Positions 9,321 through 18,301 of a stretch of 47,583 nt of DNA are shown here, piece by piece; position 1 is the first letter of the stretch; every line of letters starts with the position of its first letter. The position numbers were made by a program, and so were the translations under genes. The notes under the pieces are model-generated. The model saw only the letters and a program-made list of their open reading frames with translations, was not told the DNA's origin and searched no databases. The DNA is from Streptomyces neyagawaensis (GTDB taxonomy: Bacteria; Actinomycetota; Actinomycetes; Streptomycetales; Streptomycetaceae), in contig NZ_JAMGBG010000173.1 in the NCBI RefSeq assembly GCF_023516595.1, forward strand, positions 1-47,583. The letters run 5' to 3'.

Positions 9321-11150
9321 TCATCGGCCTCCGCTGCGGTGGGTCTCGGAGTCGGTTGTCGTGTGCCGCGCCGAAGCTGCGGCGGGAGCCGGTTTCGACG
9401 GCTCGTCCCGGGATGTGGCGGGCTCCAGTGGTTCGAGCTCGTCGGGCCGGAAGTAGAGGAAGCGGCCGTACCAGGTGTGCAGTTCGGACGCGGGGTCGTC
9501 GTCGAGGGTGACGGCGAGATGCACGCTGCCGTCGACATCGTGGAAGACGGCGGCCACCTCCGCGGTGCGCCCGGCCAGGAACATGTCCTGGGCGTCGGCA
9601 CTCCTGCGGGGCCGTAGCCGCACCCGGCTGCCGCCGCCGACCGGCATCCCGTCGACGACCACGGTCTCGGTGGTTGGCGAGAGCCCGTCGTCGGCCCCCT
9701 CCTGCCACCAGACGGGGCGCTCGGACGCGGACGCCGCGACCGCCTCGGACGCGGCGAAGGGGGGTGCGGGGGCCGGGGTGGTGGTGACCGGAAACTGGGC
9801 TGCCGGGTCGGTGTGCGGGGCCGGGCCCGGGGCCTGCGCGGCGGCGACCGGGGGCGACGGGGCGGTGGCGGGGGTGGTGGACAGGACGTTGGCGGGGGCC
9901 GACGGGGCCGTGACCGAATGCGTGGCCGCGGGAGCGGCGGTGGCCGAAGCCGTGGACTCGGGAACGGCGGCGGCCGAAGTCGTAGCCGCAGGAACGGCGG
10001 GGACCGAAACCATGGACTCGGGAACGGGAGCGGTGGGGACCGGGGTCAGGGAGCGGACCGCTCCGTGGAGGCGGGCGAAGATCTCCGGGGGCATGGTGTC
10101 GACTCGGTCGAGGATCGCGGCGGCCCGCGGGTCGGTCGCGCGCGCCTCCCGCTTCTCCTCGTCGGTCAGCAGCATGGTCCGCAGCGTGAGGATCTCGTCG
10201 ATCTCCGCCGCGTCGTGCAGGTCTCCCGGGCTCTCCGGGGCCACCTGGGGGTGGTCGGGCAGGATGATCGGCGCGGAGAGCACGACGGGCCCGACGGGGG
10301 GCTCGTCTGCGAGTACGGGGAAGGTGAACTCGTTCCGGCAGGCCCGCGCCTGGTCGGCCAGGTCCGCCGGCGGGTCGATCAGCGAGACGAACTCCACGCC
10401 CTCACCGCCGATGAGGGTGTGCGTGGCGATGAGCGCCCGCCGCAGCGCCTCGTCGCGAGGTGCCCGGGGCTCCAGGCCGTCCACGGCGTTCGCGGTGCGT
10501 ACGCGGAGCCGGAACACGTCGTCCGCGAGTCGCTCGGCCGTCAGGGTGACGCTCGCCCTCACCTCCTCGCGGCGCCGCACCACCCGGCCCGCGCGACCCG
10601 GCAGCGGCTCGATGTCCTCGCCGGCCGCCGCCTCCACCGGGACGGTGCTCTCGCCGCGCAGCAGGTCGTCCAGCTGGGCGACGATCTCGGTCTCGCGCGG
10701 CACCGCCTCGTCGAAGGTCAGATGGACGGTGCCGTCGCCGGTCCGCAGCGAGGCGACCGGGCGGTGGCCGCCGTCGGGGCCGGCCTCCTCCACTTGCTTG
10801 TGCTGCGTATGCAGGTGACGCAGCCTCACCCGGACGCTCGCGCCGGGCCGCAGGACGCGCAGCAGGCACTCGGTCCGCTGGTACCAGGAGTCGGCGGAGC
10901 CGGACACACCGGGGACGACGGGGCCGTCCGCCTCCACCCACTGGCGGGGGAACAGCACCCCGAACTGCCAGCGGACGCGGTTCTTCGCGGAGGACCGCCG
11001 GTACGGGTACAGGAGGTAGCCCTCGTAGAGGACGGCGTCGGCGACGGCGGTGATCTGCTCGAAGACGCCGTGGGACGGGTCCGGCGGCAGGCCGGTGTCC
11101 ATGCCCGTGGCCGGGCACACCGTGCCGCTCTCGACCGGTCCGTACGCCAT
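9321..11150 (-). CDS. Unrecognised 609-aa protein, first gene of the hydrogenase operon
   Basis: Starts at ATG 11150 (MAYGPVESGTVCPATGMDTG) with GGAGG about 7 nt upstream. Three parts are visible. An N-terminal region of roughly 370 aa has beta-rich segments (YEGYLLYPYRRSS, WQFGVLFPRQW, RVRLRHLHTQ). A linker of about 130 aa is rich in Ala, Pro, Ser and Thr. A compact C-terminal region (GSRVRLRPRRSADAQDMFL, TWYGRFLYFRPDELEPL) looks like a small beta-barrel. No catalytic motif or membrane segment is recognised. Its place immediately before hhyS, with 1 nt between the genes, implies a role in hydrogenase assembly or partner binding. Confidence 0.7.
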   Translation of the reverse strand: MAYGPVESGTVCPATGMDTGLPPDPSHGVFEQITAVADAVLYEGYLLYPYRRSSAKNRVRWQFGVLFPRQWVEADGPVVPGVSGSADSWYQRTECLLRVLRPGASVRVRLRHLHTQHKQVEEAGPDGGHRPVASLRTGDGTVHLTFDEAVPRETEIVAQLDDLLRGESTVPVEAAAGEDIEPLPGRAGRVVRRREEVRASVTLTAERLADDVFRLRVRTANAVDGLEPRAPRDEALRRALIATHTLIGGEGVEFVSLIDPPADLADQARACRNEFTFPVLADEPPVGPVVLSAPIILPDHPQVAPESPGDLHDAAEIDEILTLRTMLLTDEEKREARATDPRAAAILDRVDTMPPEIFARLHGAVRSLTPVPTAPVPESMVSVPAVPAATTSAAAVPESTASATAAPAATHSVTAPSAPANVLSTTPATAPSPPVAAAQAPGPAPHTDPAAQFPVTTTPAPAPPFAASEAVAASASERPVWWQEGADDGLSPTTETVVVDGMPVGGGSRVRLRPRRSADAQDMFLAGRTAEVAAVFHDVDGSVHLAVTLDDDPASELHTWYGRFLYFRPDELEPLEPATSRDEPSKPAPAAASARHTTTDSETHRSGGR

Positions 11151-11314
11151 CGCGCCCTCCTTCTGCTCGCGTGCCGGCTCATCCCTTCCACCACCGTCAC
11201 ACCGCTCACGCTCTCCCGCCTCCTCCGGCGGAGCGCACTGAGCCGTTCGAGGGTCGTCCGGCACGCCGACTTCCGCCGCGCCCTCTTGACAAGCCCGGAC
11301 AACGAGCGACAGTC

Positions 11315-11350
11315 TTCCGTTAAGCAGAAACTAATTTCCGCAATATGGAA
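11315..11350 (+). promoter_or_regulatory. Tandem AllR-like operators at the hyi promoter
   Basis: Two 15-nt dyads, TTCCGTTAAGCAGAA (11315-11329) and TTCCGCAATATGGAA (11336-11350), start 21 bp apart in the AT-rich gap between the divergent 609-aa gene and hyi. The same pair arrangement recurs before gcl (17206-17241). This fits binding by an IclR-type repressor such as AllR, which controls allantoin/glyoxylate genes in Streptomyces (family knowledge). The regulator gene is not in the window. The rest of 11151-11402 shows nothing else definite. Confidence 0.65.
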
Positions 11351-11402
11351 ACAGAATGTGGAAATACTCGGAAGCGACATGGAAGGGAGCGTCTGAGGCC
11401 CC

Positions 11403-12242
11403 ATGGGATTCGCGGCGCAGCGCTTCAACGTCAACCTGTCGATCCTCTTCACGGAACTCCCGCTCCTGGAGCGCCCCGCGGCAGCCGCCGCGGCCGGCTT
11501 CACGGCGGTCGAACTGTGGTGGCCCTGGGTCGACTCCCCCACCCCCGAGCAGTCGGAGCTGGACGCCCTCCGGCGCGCGCTCGACGGCGCCGGTGTCCGG
11601 CTGACGGGGCTCAACTTCTACGCCGGGCGGCTTCCGGGCCCGGACCGCGGCGCCCTGTCGATCCCCGGCGAGGAGTCGGAGCGGTTCCGCGCCAACGTCG
11701 ACGTGGTCGCCGACTTCGCGCGGTCGGTGGGCTGCACGGCCCTCAACGCCCTGTACGGCAACCGCGTCAAGGGCGTGGACCCCGCCGAGCAGGACGCGCT
11801 CGCGCTGGAGAACCTGGTCCTCGCCGCGCGTGCCGCCGACCGGGTGGGCGCGATCCTGCTGGTCGAGGCCCTGAACAAGGTGGAGTCCCCGCTCTGCCCG
11901 CTGGTCTCGGCCCCCGCCGCCGTCGAGGTCGTCGACAAGGTCAACCGGGCCTCCGGCCTGGGCAACGCCCGCTTCCTGATGGACCTCTACCACCTGTCCA
12001 TGAACGGCGAGGACCTGCCGTCGGTGATCGAGCGGTACACCGACCGGACGGGCCATGTGCAGATCGCCGACAACCCCGGTCGAGGCGCGCCCGGCACGGG
12101 CTCCCTCCCGCTGGCCGACCTCCTCGACCAGTTGGGCGAGGCGGGTTACGAGGGTCGGGTCGGCCTGGAGTACAAGCCGGGCGACCGGCCGAGCGCCGAG
12201 GCATTCGAGTGGCTCCCCCGCGAGGCCCGCGGGGGACGCTGA
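11403..12242 (+). CDS. hyi: Hydroxypyruvate isomerase
   Basis: Interconverts hydroxypyruvate and tartronate semialdehyde. The 279-aa TIM-barrel protein of the AP-endonuclease-2/xylose-isomerase fold has the Hyi features FNVNLSILFTELPLLER at the N-terminus, ELWWPW, GLNFYAG, the metal/catalytic glutamates in LVEALN and GLEYKP, and MDLYHLS with HVQIADNPGR. Length is as expected. Only a weak GAGG precedes the ATG. The tandem 15-nt dyads at 11315-11350 lie 53-88 nt upstream. It heads a two-gene unit with glxR, 47 nt downstream. Confidence 0.93.
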   Translation: MGFAAQRFNVNLSILFTELPLLERPAAAAAAGFTAVELWWPWVDSPTPEQSELDALRRALDGAGVRLTGLNFYAGRLPGPDRGALSIPGEESERFRANVDVVADFARSVGCTALNALYGNRVKGVDPAEQDALALENLVLAARAADRVGAILLVEALNKVESPLCPLVSAPAAVEVVDKVNRASGLGNARFLMDLYHLSMNGEDLPSVIERYTDRTGHVQIADNPGRGAPGTGSLPLADLLDQLGEAGYEGRVGLEYKPGDRPSAEAFEWLPREARGGR

Positions 12243-12289
12243 GCGCCACCGACCAGACGTAGCAGAGCAGTCAGAGAGGCACCCTCATC

Positions 12290-13183
12290 ATGCGCAGCAG
12301 TCTTCCCAAGGTCGCCTGGATCGGACTCGGCATCATGGGCTCGCCCATGTCCGAAAACCTGATCAAGGCGGGCTACGACGTCACGGGCCACACCCTGGAG
12401 CAGGACAAGCTCGACCGGCTGACGGCGGCCGGCGGCACCGCGGCGGCCTCCGTCGCGGAGGCCGTGCGGGACGCCGACGTCGTGATCACGATGGTGCCCG
12501 CGTCCCCGCAGGTCGAGGCGGTCGCGTACGGCCCCGACGGCATCCTGGAGAACGCGCGGGCCGGGACCCTGCTGATCGACATGTCGTCCATCACCCCGCA
12601 GACCTCGATCGACCTGGCGAGGGCGGCGAAGGACAAGGGCATCCGGGTCCTCGACGCGCCCGTCTCCGGTGGCGAGGCCGGGGCCGTGGAGGCCGTGCTG
12701 TCCATCATGGTGGGCGGTGAGCAGGTCGACTTCGACGAGGCCCGGCCGCTCTTGGAGGCGCTCGGCACAACCGTCGTGCTGTGCGGCCCGCACGGCTCCG
12801 GGCAGACGGTGAAGGCCGCGAACCAGCTGATCGTCGCCGTGAACATCCAGGCGTGCGCCGAGGCCGTGGTCTTCCTGGAGAAGTCGGGTGTGGACCTGGG
12901 GGCGGCGCTGGACGTCCTCAACGGCGGGCTCGCCGGCTCGACCGTGCTGACCCGCAAGAAGGACAACTTCCTGAACCGGGACTTCAAGCCGGGCTTCCGG
13001 ATCGACCTGCACCACAAGGACATGGGCATCGTCACCGACGCCGCCCGCACCGTCGGTGCCGCGCTCCCCGTCGGCGCCGTGCTGGCCCAGCTGGTGGCGT
13101 CGCTCCGCGCGCAGGGCGACGGCGGCCTGGACCACTCGGCCCTGCTGCGGACCGTGGAGCGCCTCTCCGGCGCCCGGCTCTGA
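12290..13183 (+). CDS. glxR: 2-hydroxy-3-oxopropionate (tartronate semialdehyde) reductase
   Basis: Reduces tartronate semialdehyde, made from glyoxylate by Gcl, to D-glycerate. The 297-aa beta-hydroxyacid dehydrogenase has the N-terminal Rossmann motif GLGIMGSPM (12-20), the substrate-binding DAPVSGG (122-128), GSGQTVKAANQ with catalytic Lys175, and a helical C-terminal domain ending near LDHSALLRTVERLSG. ATG 12290 has GAGAGG about 10 nt upstream. It is co-oriented with hyi; no separate operator is seen in the 47-nt gap, so they are probably co-transcribed. Confidence 0.92.
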   Translation: MRSSLPKVAWIGLGIMGSPMSENLIKAGYDVTGHTLEQDKLDRLTAAGGTAAASVAEAVRDADVVITMVPASPQVEAVAYGPDGILENARAGTLLIDMSSITPQTSIDLARAAKDKGIRVLDAPVSGGEAGAVEAVLSIMVGGEQVDFDEARPLLEALGTTVVLCGPHGSGQTVKAANQLIVAVNIQACAEAVVFLEKSGVDLGAALDVLNGGLAGSTVLTRKKDNFLNRDFKPGFRIDLHHKDMGIVTDAARTVGAALPVGAVLAQLVASLRAQGDGGLDHSALLRTVERLSGARL

Positions 13184-13224
13184 GACCCGAGGGCCGAGTC
13201 CCGAGGGCCGGAGCCTCCCCGAAC

Positions 13225-13286
13225 TTCCGGTCCGCGGCGGCGCCGACATCTGTCCTGTCGCGCCCAGGCGCCACCGCGGACCGGAA
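13225..13286. terminator. Long hairpin after glxR
   Basis: Perfect 13-bp arms (13225-13237 and 13274-13286, TTCCGGTCCGCGG) continue, after one mismatch, into a 6-bp GGCGCC/GGCGCC stem. It begins 42 nt past the glxR stop. No T-run is present. Probably the glxR terminator, possibly working on both strands. Confidence 0.6.
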
Positions 13287-13447
13287 CCCTCGACGAACCC
13301 GACACACTCGATGAAATCGATGAACCACCTGACTGCGTCCGGCTCCTGATTGCCCATCAGGAATGTGTTGCACGGACGCACCGCCCGCGCACCCCGCCGG
13401 ATCACGTGGATGAGGGGTCATCCGGTCCGGCGCGCGCGGGCAGGGCG

Positions 13448-13551
13448 AGGACCGCGGCGGCGTGCACGCCAGTGCGGTGGCGCAAGGCATCGGCCCCCCG
13501 TCTCGACGTGAGGGGCGCCGGGCCGATGCCGTCGTGCGCCGCCGCGGTCCT
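13448..13551. other. Nested inverted repeats forming a three-way-junction-like structure
   Basis: An outer 15-bp perfect stem (13448-13462 with 13537-13551, AGGACCGCGGCGGCG) encloses a 5-bp hairpin with 6-nt loop (13467-13482, CGCCA/TGGCG) and an 11-bp hairpin (13486-13496 with 13520-13530, GGCATCGGCCC). The unit ends 21 nt beyond the Shedu gene stop. It may be a structured 3' end, a small RNA, or a strong terminator; the sequence alone cannot decide. The rest of 13184-13572 shows no gene. Confidence 0.55.
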
Positions 13552-13572
13552 AGCCGCCCACACCCCTCCCGG

Positions 13573-14853
13573 TCACAGGGCCGGCGGCAACGGCAACAGC
13601 TCCCGTCCGGCCCACGGCACCGCGGCCGGCGCCTCGGACCGCCGCTCGTCCGGGCCGCCCAGCGAACGCCGGGCGTTGTCCAGCAACTCCTTGTACGTGA
13701 GCACCTCGACGCGGCTCATATGGTCGTTGAACGTTCGCAGGGCCTCGGTGATCTCCTCCTCCGGCACCTCGGGGTGCAGCGCGGGGTGGCCGACGAGGAC
13801 GAGGGCACCGGCCCGCCGGGTCTCGATGCCGAACTCCTCACGGATGCGGTGGCGGTCCTCGTCCAGCCCGACCAGGTAGTTGACGGCCTGCCCCACCGCC
13901 TTGTGCACCTCCGCCCCGGGCACCCAGGCATTGCGGTGGCGGACCACCAACGGGTGCTTGAGGCCCATCGAGCGTTTCAGCTCGACGATGTGCAGGGCGC
14001 CGTCGCCCCGTATCAGCGGGATGTCGACCTCGTCGCCCGGTACGAGCCTGCGGTGCGCGGCCTCGCCGACGAACCGGCCGCCGAAGATCCAGTGCTGGCC
14101 CTCCAGAGCCCGCTGGAGCTCCCGCTCCGAGGCGTTCGGGTCCTCGACCACCGCGCGCAGCTCGTCGAGTCCGGCGGCGCGACGACGCAACTCGGCCGCC
14201 TGGATGACCAGTCGGCCCTTGCGGTCGGCCGCGAGCAGAGCCAGCGCCTCCGGAGAGGCGGCGATGTCCCGGGCGGCGAGGGCGGGGTCCTCGATGTCGA
14301 CCCGGCCGTCCCGGAAGATGCGTTCCAGCCACAGTGCCGTCTCGGCCCGGCCGCGCGGGATCACCCAGCGGCCGGGCCGGTCCTCGGGGGCCTCCATGAA
14401 CAGGGCGTCCTCCCCCTGGGCGTGGAAGTGGTCCAGGAACTCCGCCACGCTCGCGTCGGGCTGCTTCCGCAGGTAGGCGCGGCCCTCCTCGACCATCCAC
14501 CGGTGTGTCACCCACACCGTCCTGCCGAGGTAGTCGCGGCTGATCCGGTCGCGCCTGCCGTCGCGGGTGAGCCGGTAGCGCTCGTCGAAGTCGGGCCGGA
14601 GGATGAGGCCCTGGGCGTAGTCCAGAGCGTCCTGGAGCATGCGCACCACGTGCCACTCCCCCGCGTCGGCCGCCGTGCCGCGCGCCGCCGCCAGCAGCCG
14701 TTCCAGTTCCTTGCCGCCCCTGCGGCCGCGCCCGGGACCGCCGTTGATGTGCGCGAGGACGGCGCTCAGGGCGTCCTGGACCGCCTGGCCGGCCACCGCC
14801 TCCGCCACCTTCTCCAGCTGCCACTCCAGCGCCATGTCGCATCGTGTCGCCAT
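13573..14853 (-). CDS. Shedu-type (DUF4263) anti-phage nuclease
   Basis: A 426-aa protein with a variable N-terminal region (about 1-240) and a C-terminal PD-(D/E)xK nuclease domain of the Shedu SduA (DUF4263) type. The core reads GDEVDIPL (Asp277), then HIVELKR (Glu291, Lys293), followed by VGQAVNYL (Gln322). The preceding ERELQRALEGQHWIFG segment is also typical of this family. Shedu proteins are single-gene defence systems that cut DNA on phage infection (family knowledge). The gene lies alone between glxR and gcl, in opposite orientation to hyi-glxR. No ribosome site precedes ATG 14853; a dyad abuts the start. A second Met (14835) is possible. Confidence 0.75.
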   Translation of the reverse strand: MATRCDMALEWQLEKVAEAVAGQAVQDALSAVLAHINGGPGRGRRGGKELERLLAAARGTAADAGEWHVVRMLQDALDYAQGLILRPDFDERYRLTRDGRRDRISRDYLGRTVWVTHRWMVEEGRAYLRKQPDASVAEFLDHFHAQGEDALFMEAPEDRPGRWVIPRGRAETALWLERIFRDGRVDIEDPALAARDIAASPEALALLAADRKGRLVIQAAELRRRAAGLDELRAVVEDPNASERELQRALEGQHWIFGGRFVGEAAHRRLVPGDEVDIPLIRGDGALHIVELKRSMGLKHPLVVRHRNAWVPGAEVHKAVGQAVNYLVGLDEDRHRIREEFGIETRRAGALVLVGHPALHPEVPEEEITEALRTFNDHMSRVEVLTYKELLDNARRSLGGPDERRSEAPAAVPWAGRELLPLPPAL

Positions 14854-14854
14854 G

Positions 14855-14888
14855 GAGGGATTGTGCGGCCCGGGTCCGACAATCCCTC
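14855..14888 (-). promoter_or_regulatory. Inverted repeat abutting the Shedu start codon
   Basis: Perfect 10-bp arms, GAGGGATTGT (14855-14864) and ACAATCCCTC (14879-14888), flank a 14-nt spacer and end 1 nt from ATG 14853. It could be an operator just upstream of a leaderless start, or a 5' hairpin hiding the initiation region. Confidence 0.5.
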
Positions 14889-15066
14889 ATGGGCCGATGT
14901 TCGGGGCCGGCGCGCTCCTGACCCGCCCGTCTACGCAAGGGGGCGTAGAGCGCCTACGGAACCCTCAAATCAACCTCTGAACCACCGTCGAAGGGCTTCA
15001 ACTGCCCCTGGGTGCGGGCACATCCTCGACACACGAGGCCCGCCGGCACGGGGGCGGCGGGCCTCG

Positions 15067-15212
15067 ACGGGGGAGAGAGCTCCGCCGTGGGTACGGGGGA
15101 ACGCGCCCTCGCGGGCACGGGGGAATCGAGGTCCGCGGGATCGCGGGTTCGGCGAACGGGGGAAAGAGGTTCGCGGGATCAGGGGAAACGGGGGGCACGG
15201 GGGAAACGGGGG
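15067..15212 (+). repeat. G-rich repeat array with G-quadruplex motif
   Basis: The 9-mer ACGGGGGAA occurs exactly at 15093, 15117, 15156 and 15197 and with one change at 15067, separated by 24-41 nt. At the end, four G-runs (15182-15185, 15190-15195, 15199-15203, 15208-15212) with 3-4 nt loops match a G-quadruplex. It lies in the 494-nt gap between the gcl stop and the Shedu start. No convincing gene is seen in either strand. Confidence 0.6.
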
Positions 15213-15237
15213 CCGTGCGGCGGTGTGACAAAAGCGG

Positions 15238-15252
15238 CTCGCATCATGCGAG
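15238..15252 (-). terminator. Palindrome downstream of gcl
   Basis: CTCGCATCATGCGAG (15238-15252) is a perfect 7+1+7 dyad, 96 nt past the gcl stop. On the minus strand it is followed by CCGCTTTTG, a short T-run. An outer GTGTGAC/GTCACAC pair brackets it. Weak terminator or protein-binding site. Confidence 0.35.
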
Positions 15253-15347
15253 GTCACACCGACGCACGGTCCCCGCCCACGTTCGAGGATCCCTGCCGGA
15301 AGCCCCCGGCAACCCTCCCCGTTCGGGCGAGCCGCCCCGTCAGACCT

Positions 15348-17132
<1,785 letters not shown>

Positions 17133-17205
17133 TGCGTACTCCTGCTTCAGCTGCCGGACTCGCGCTCCCGTCGCGCCCCGCCGCGAGCACTTCCGTGATC
17201 CTATT

Positions 17206-17241
17206 TTCCGTATTGCGGAAGTTGATTTCTGCTATCTGGAA
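17206..17241 (-). promoter_or_regulatory. Tandem AllR-like operators at the gcl promoter
   Basis: TTCCGTATTGCGGAA (17206-17220) is a perfect 5-5-5 dyad, followed 21 bp later by TTCTGCTATCTGGAA (17227-17241). This matches the pair at the hyi promoter (11315-11350) in motif and spacing. The gap is AT-rich relative to its surroundings. It probably holds the gcl promoter, controlled by the same repressor. Confidence 0.68.
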
Positions 17242-17390
17242 GTAATCTAGAAGTCGGTGGGGAGGCCGTCAAGGGCGGGGCCGCCGAATCGCCCGTGCCT
17301 GTGGTGTTCTCCTGCCGGTGCGCCCCCGGCTGGAGGACGATGAGGGGGCTGGTGCGACGGGACCCGGTGAGCTCGGTGGTGGGGTGGGAC

Positions 17391-18113
17391 ATGAGCGAGA
17401 CCATGGCGGTGCGATGCCCGGAGTGCGGGCGGGAGCACCAGTACGCCGCGCCCGCCTACCCCTGTGCGTGCGGCACCCCGGTCGCGCCGCCCCTGAACCG
17501 GCGCGCCGCCCCCGTCTGCGTCACCCACCGCACCTGGGACGAGGACTGGGTCACCGTCCGCTGCGGGAGCTGCGGTCGCGCGGACCAGTGGCCCCATCCG
17601 GAGCTGGGCTGCTCCTGCGGGACCGTGCTGCGCGTGCCCGTCACGGCCGCCGCCCAGCCGTTGGGCATCGGGGGCGGCGACCCGGCCGAACCGCCCGTGG
17701 AGCAAGGGGAACAACCCGCCGCGTCGCGGGCCACGTTCCAGCCCGTCACGATCCGCACCGCGCGCGACGCGGTCACCGCCGTCGCCCTCTATCTGCGCTG
17801 GCTGGGCTACAAGGACATCCGCCGGGCCGACCAGCGCCAGCCGCACGGCATCGGTCTCGCCGCGCGCGGCGTCCTGGTGCAGGTGCACCCGCTGGTCCAG
17901 CCGGCCGCGCCGCGTGACGTCGAGTGCCTGTGGCTGACCGCGATGGCCGAGTCCTGCGACTGTGCCTGCTTCTCGCTCGCCGGATACACGGACGACGCCC
18001 GGACCCGCGCCGACGGCCTGGGCGTCGCCCTGTTCGTCCTGGACCTCACGGGCACCCCGCAGCCGGTGAACGCGGCCGCGGTGGCACTGGTCGAGACCGG
18101 CGCGGGAACGTGA
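17391..18113 (+). CDS. Zinc-ribbon protein with degenerate Mrr-like nuclease domain
   Basis: The chosen ATG 17391 gives 240 aa; an earlier in-frame ATG at 17295 would add 32 unlikely residues. Two zinc-ribbon-like units come first: CPECGREHQY with CACG, then CGSCGRADQW with CSCG. The C-terminal part (about 125-240) follows the Mrr-cat restriction-endonuclease layout: an N-terminal helix (AVALYLRWLGYKDI), a GI-x-L strand, the ARGVLVQV strand, and the late ACFSLAGYTDDA and GVALFVLDLTG segments. The usual catalytic Asp in GID and Lys in QVK appear as GIG and QVH. So it may bind DNA without cutting it. Function unknown. Confidence 0.6.
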   Translation: MSETMAVRCPECGREHQYAAPAYPCACGTPVAPPLNRRAAPVCVTHRTWDEDWVTVRCGSCGRADQWPHPELGCSCGTVLRVPVTAAAQPLGIGGGDPAEPPVEQGEQPAASRATFQPVTIRTARDAVTAVALYLRWLGYKDIRRADQRQPHGIGLAARGVLVQVHPLVQPAAPRDVECLWLTAMAESCDCACFSLAGYTDDARTRADGLGVALFVLDLTGTPQPVNAAAVALVETGAGT

Positions 18114-18147
18114 TCAGCCGCTGACCCGACCGGTTGGCCAGACGGGG

Positions 18148-18234
18148 GCGGACGGTCCCGCACACGGCGGCGGACGGTTCGGCACACGCCGACGGACGGT
18201 CAGGCACACGGCGGCGGGCAGTTCGGCCACGGCG
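18148..18234. repeat. 22-bp tandem repeat, about four copies
   Basis: Units at 18148-18169, 18170-18191, 18192-18213 and a degenerate 21-nt unit at 18214-18234 share the pattern GCGGACGGTnnnGCACACG. They fill the gap between the convergent zinc-ribbon gene and the acyl-CoA ligase gene. No coding sense is apparent. Confidence 0.6.
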
Positions 18235-18301
18235 CGCCGGACACGCGGGCCGCACCCGAACCCCCGCGCGCCCGGCGGGGTCCCGGGCAGCGGCACGCCG
18301 C

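Noticed and set aside
15067..15212. CRISPR array
   Set aside because: The G-rich repeat unit is only 9 bp with irregular spacing and no cas genes; it does not have CRISPR repeat-spacer form.
14970..15257. 95-aa frame with Phe-Pro-Arg repeats on the minus strand
   Set aside because: The repeats only translate the G-rich DNA array. There is no ribosome site, no likely domain and the composition is very biased.
18148..18234. CRISPR array
   Set aside because: Units abut directly with no spacers and diverge between copies, so it is a minisatellite.
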